NCBI GenBank assembly: GCA_903932385.1
Contig: CAIZGA010000663.1
Location: 1-6,174 of the forward strand
DNA length: 6,174 nt
Origin: an uncultured Acidobacteriota bacterium
GTDB lineage: Bacteria; Acidobacteriota; Terriglobia; Terriglobales; Acidobacteriaceae
Reading direction: 5' to 3'
Positions 4,521 through 6,174 of the stretch are shown one piece after another (position 1 is the first letter of the stretch; every line of letters starts with the position of its first letter). The position numbers and the translations under genes are program-made. The notes beneath the pieces are model-generated. The model was not told where the DNA came from. It saw only the letters and a list, made by a program, of their open reading frames with translations, and made no database searches.

Positions 4521-6174
4521 CGGGACGCAGCAATTTTTCCAGGCAGTAGCCCGCCGCCTCTGCGCTCTGCATCGCTGCCGCTACCTTGCGCACAATCTCT
4601 GCCATCGCCACGCGGTCACGCGTTGCTGCACCGGCCAGTTTGCAAAGCTCCGGCAGCTGCAGCCACCACAACAAATCTTCATACGCTTCCCGATTGAAAT
4701 ACTGCCGGCTCTGCGTCTCATGCAACCCAGTCAGCCATCGCACATCAGGGTCCTGCCACAACTCTTCCGCCAGCAACGCCGTCGGCTTCACCACAACTTC
4801 TTCGTCAGTGGCCGGCTTCGCAATCTCCGCCACCGGCTCCATCTCTTCAACAATCTTTAAGTCGTCGATATCAACCACAGCTTCAGCTTCAGCAGCTTCC
4901 ACCGCGACAACTTTTTTCGGATTCGCCACAGCATCTTCAATCTGCGCCTGCAGCAAGCCAACTTTAATTCTCGCCGCCGCCCGCCAGCAATCCTCGCCCT
5001 CAAATCCCAAGCCGGTAAATACATGCGCCAGCGGTTCACGCAGCCGCAGCGTATCAAACAGCCGCAACGCCGCCTCTTCCGGCCGCTCCGCATCCAGGCT
5101 TTCGCCCGCCAGCATCAGTACACACCAGCTCAGTATCGGTCCCCAGATGCTGGTCGCCATCTGTTTTGGACTCAGGCTCGGCACCAGCCGCCGCATGCTC
5201 TCGGTCCACGGTGTGGGGAAATAATTTTCCAGCGACGGTATCTCCATCGCCGCTTTCATATGCGCGCAGAATTTCTCCCGCAGCGAAGAAATTTTCTCCA
5301 ATGGAATCGCACGCCGCACGCCGGTCCGCTCGTTGTATGCCAGTTGGGCCTCGCGCAGAAAATCTTCGCTGCGCGTCCACGCCATCTCACAGAATTTTTC
5401 CTGCTGTTGCTTGTACTCTTTTTCCTTCGCCGATCCCTTCGCAATCGGCGGATGCTCAGACAACTCCGCCAGCGCGCCCAGCACACTCGTATGCAGCAAT
5501 CGCCGCAGCGCCTCATGCACAGGATGCAGTGCCAGCCCCACCAGCGCATCTTCCAAATCCGGCACGCCGCGGCCATTTAGATGCTCGCAAAGTTTGTCCC
5601 ACGGTTTGCCTGCTGTGGCATACATCTCACGCCAGTTCAGAAACACGTGGCACTGGTACGCCTTCAAATCCACGCGGAAGCCCTGCTCCAACAACTTCCA
5701 AGCCGGCCGCAGATATTCCAGGTTCGTCACTGAATCGCGATACGCCACCAATGCCGACCCATCGCCGCTCAGTCCCAATCCATCGCGCAACCGCACCTGT
5801 CGCAACTGTCCCTGCTGCTTGTCCGCAAACGCAGCCGACCAATCCACCGTGCCGCTCGTGGTCGAGTAGCGGTTGTTGTAAATCACCAGCGCATGCCGGT
5901 CATCGCAGCGGTTCGAATAGGCGAACACATTCTCATCCACCGATCCGCTGTCGGTGAAAAAGTCATACAGTAGAAAATTTCCGCTCTCGGCAAACAACTC
6001 CCGCTGGTGCAGCAGCGGAGCAATCTCTCGCTGGTGCCGGTCCACCAGCCAATGGCTCGCGTCCTCGTTGTAACGCGGCCGACGATATTCCATCCCGTAT
6101 TTTTCTGTGAAGCCTTCCACCTGTCCGTGCCCGAACATCGGCAGGCCGGGCAGCGTCGCCATCATCGCCGCCAC
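4492..6174 (-). CDS. Alpha-amylase-like (GH13) protein, 3' part with long C-terminal extension
   Basis: This is the last 560 codons of a gene whose start lies beyond the right edge. The GTG at the very end of the window is in frame but internal to the family sequence and should not be taken as the start. The first residues (MMATLPGLPMFGHGQVEGF) correspond to the strand-8 region of a GH13 (beta/alpha)8 barrel, just after conserved region IV, comparable to LPGIPFIYYGQE in amylases. The catalytic Asp/Glu residues would therefore be upstream and cannot be checked. FLLYDFFTDSGSVDENVFAY and HALVIYNNRY then form the beta-sandwich usually found after the barrel (about 60-190), ending in KAYQCHVFLNWREMY. 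Beyond residue 190 lies a mostly helical extension of about 370 residues containing an acidic/Val-Ala linker (418-465) and a terminal helical segment (466-560). The protein presumably acts on alpha-glucan such as glycogen or trehalose-type substrates, but specificity is not decidable here. Confidence 0.8.
   Translation of the reverse strand: MAAMMATLPGLPMFGHGQVEGFTEKYGMEYRRPRYNEDASHWLVDRHQREIAPLLHQRELFAESGNFLLYDFFTDSGSVDENVFAYSNRCDDRHALVIYNNRYSTTSGTVDWSAAFADKQQGQLRQVRLRDGLGLSGDGSALVAYRDSVTNLEYLRPAWKLLEQGFRVDLKAYQCHVFLNWREMYATAGKPWDKLCEHLNGRGVPDLEDALVGLALHPVHEALRRLLHTSVLGALAELSEHPPIAKGSAKEKEYKQQQEKFCEMAWTRSEDFLREAQLAYNERTGVRRAIPLEKISSLREKFCAHMKAAMEIPSLENYFPTPWTESMRRLVPSLSPKQMATSIWGPILSWCVLMLAGESLDAERPEEAALRLFDTLRLREPLAHVFTGLGFEGEDCWRAAARIKVGLLQAQIEDAVANPKKVVAVEAAEAEAVVDIDDLKIVEEMEPVAEIAKPATDEEVVVKPTALLAEELWQDPDVRWLTGLHETQSRQYFNREAYEDLLWWLQLPELCKLAGAATRDRVAMAEIVRKVAAAMQSAEAAGYCLEKLLRPASSPSIQIP
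4780..4923 (-). other. Acidic Val/Ala/Glu-rich linker in the amylase-like protein
   Basis: About 48 residues (418-465 of the visible fragment) are built mainly of V, A, E, D, K and P (KKVVAVEAAEAEAVVDIDDL ... EEMEPVAEIAKPATDEEVVV). There are no cysteines, aromatics or glycines, so this looks like an unstructured hinge between the helical extension and the last about 95 residues. Confidence 0.55.

Noticed and set aside
4586..5224. 212-residue plus-strand ORF (and 5166-5957) opposite the amylase-like gene
   Set aside because: They are Ser/Ala/Thr-rich shadow frames; the minus frame has GH13-type sequence.

Overview
The window looks like a metagenome-derived contig from an Acidobacteriota (Terriglobia-type) genome, with a short foreign piece at its left end. 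From about position 345 onward the DNA is GC-rich with strong G/C preference at third codon positions. Its products resemble proteins I associate with soil acidobacteria: a PlsC-type acyltransferase whose remaining N-terminus looks like the linker of a larger synthetase-acyltransferase fusion, a conserved six-helix membrane protein, a secreted carboxypeptidase-regulatory/Ig-like surface protein, and a GH13 alpha-amylase-like protein with a long C-terminal extension. No database search was possible, so the taxonomic call is inference from protein character.

Positions 1 to about 348 are different: clearly AT-rich, with AT-ending codons. On the minus strand they form an unbroken 116-codon reading frame with no start and no stop in the window. 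The product strongly resembles the C-terminal half of a T4-like phage major capsid protein (gp23 superfamily, probably a divergent 'far-T4' type). The switch to acidobacterial sequence happens within about ten bases (roughly 340-350) and interrupts both genes. This is best read as an assembly or library chimera, not a prophage.

Layout after the junction: (i) the 3' part of a PlsC/LPLAT acyltransferase gene on the plus strand, ending at 1045; (ii) a six-helix membrane protein on the minus strand (1050-1775), tail to tail with the acyltransferase, only 4 bp between the stops; (iii) a 198-bp divergent intergenic region (1776-1973) that must hold the 5' signals of both flanking genes; (iv) an 848-residue secreted multidomain protein (1974-4520, plus); (v) the 3' 560 codons of an alpha-amylase-like gene (minus, running off the right edge), whose end overlaps the end of the Ig-like gene by 29 bp.

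The genes do not form one operon; strands alternate in convergent and divergent pairs, so no shared pathway is implied. The most biologically interesting object is the 848-residue protein. It has a small beta-domain inserted into a ThuA/GATase-like fold, and its last Ig-like domain appears to be split by a two-helix membrane hairpin ending in a GCGSG motif. No tRNA, rRNA, CRISPR array, insertion sequence or convincing terminator was seen.
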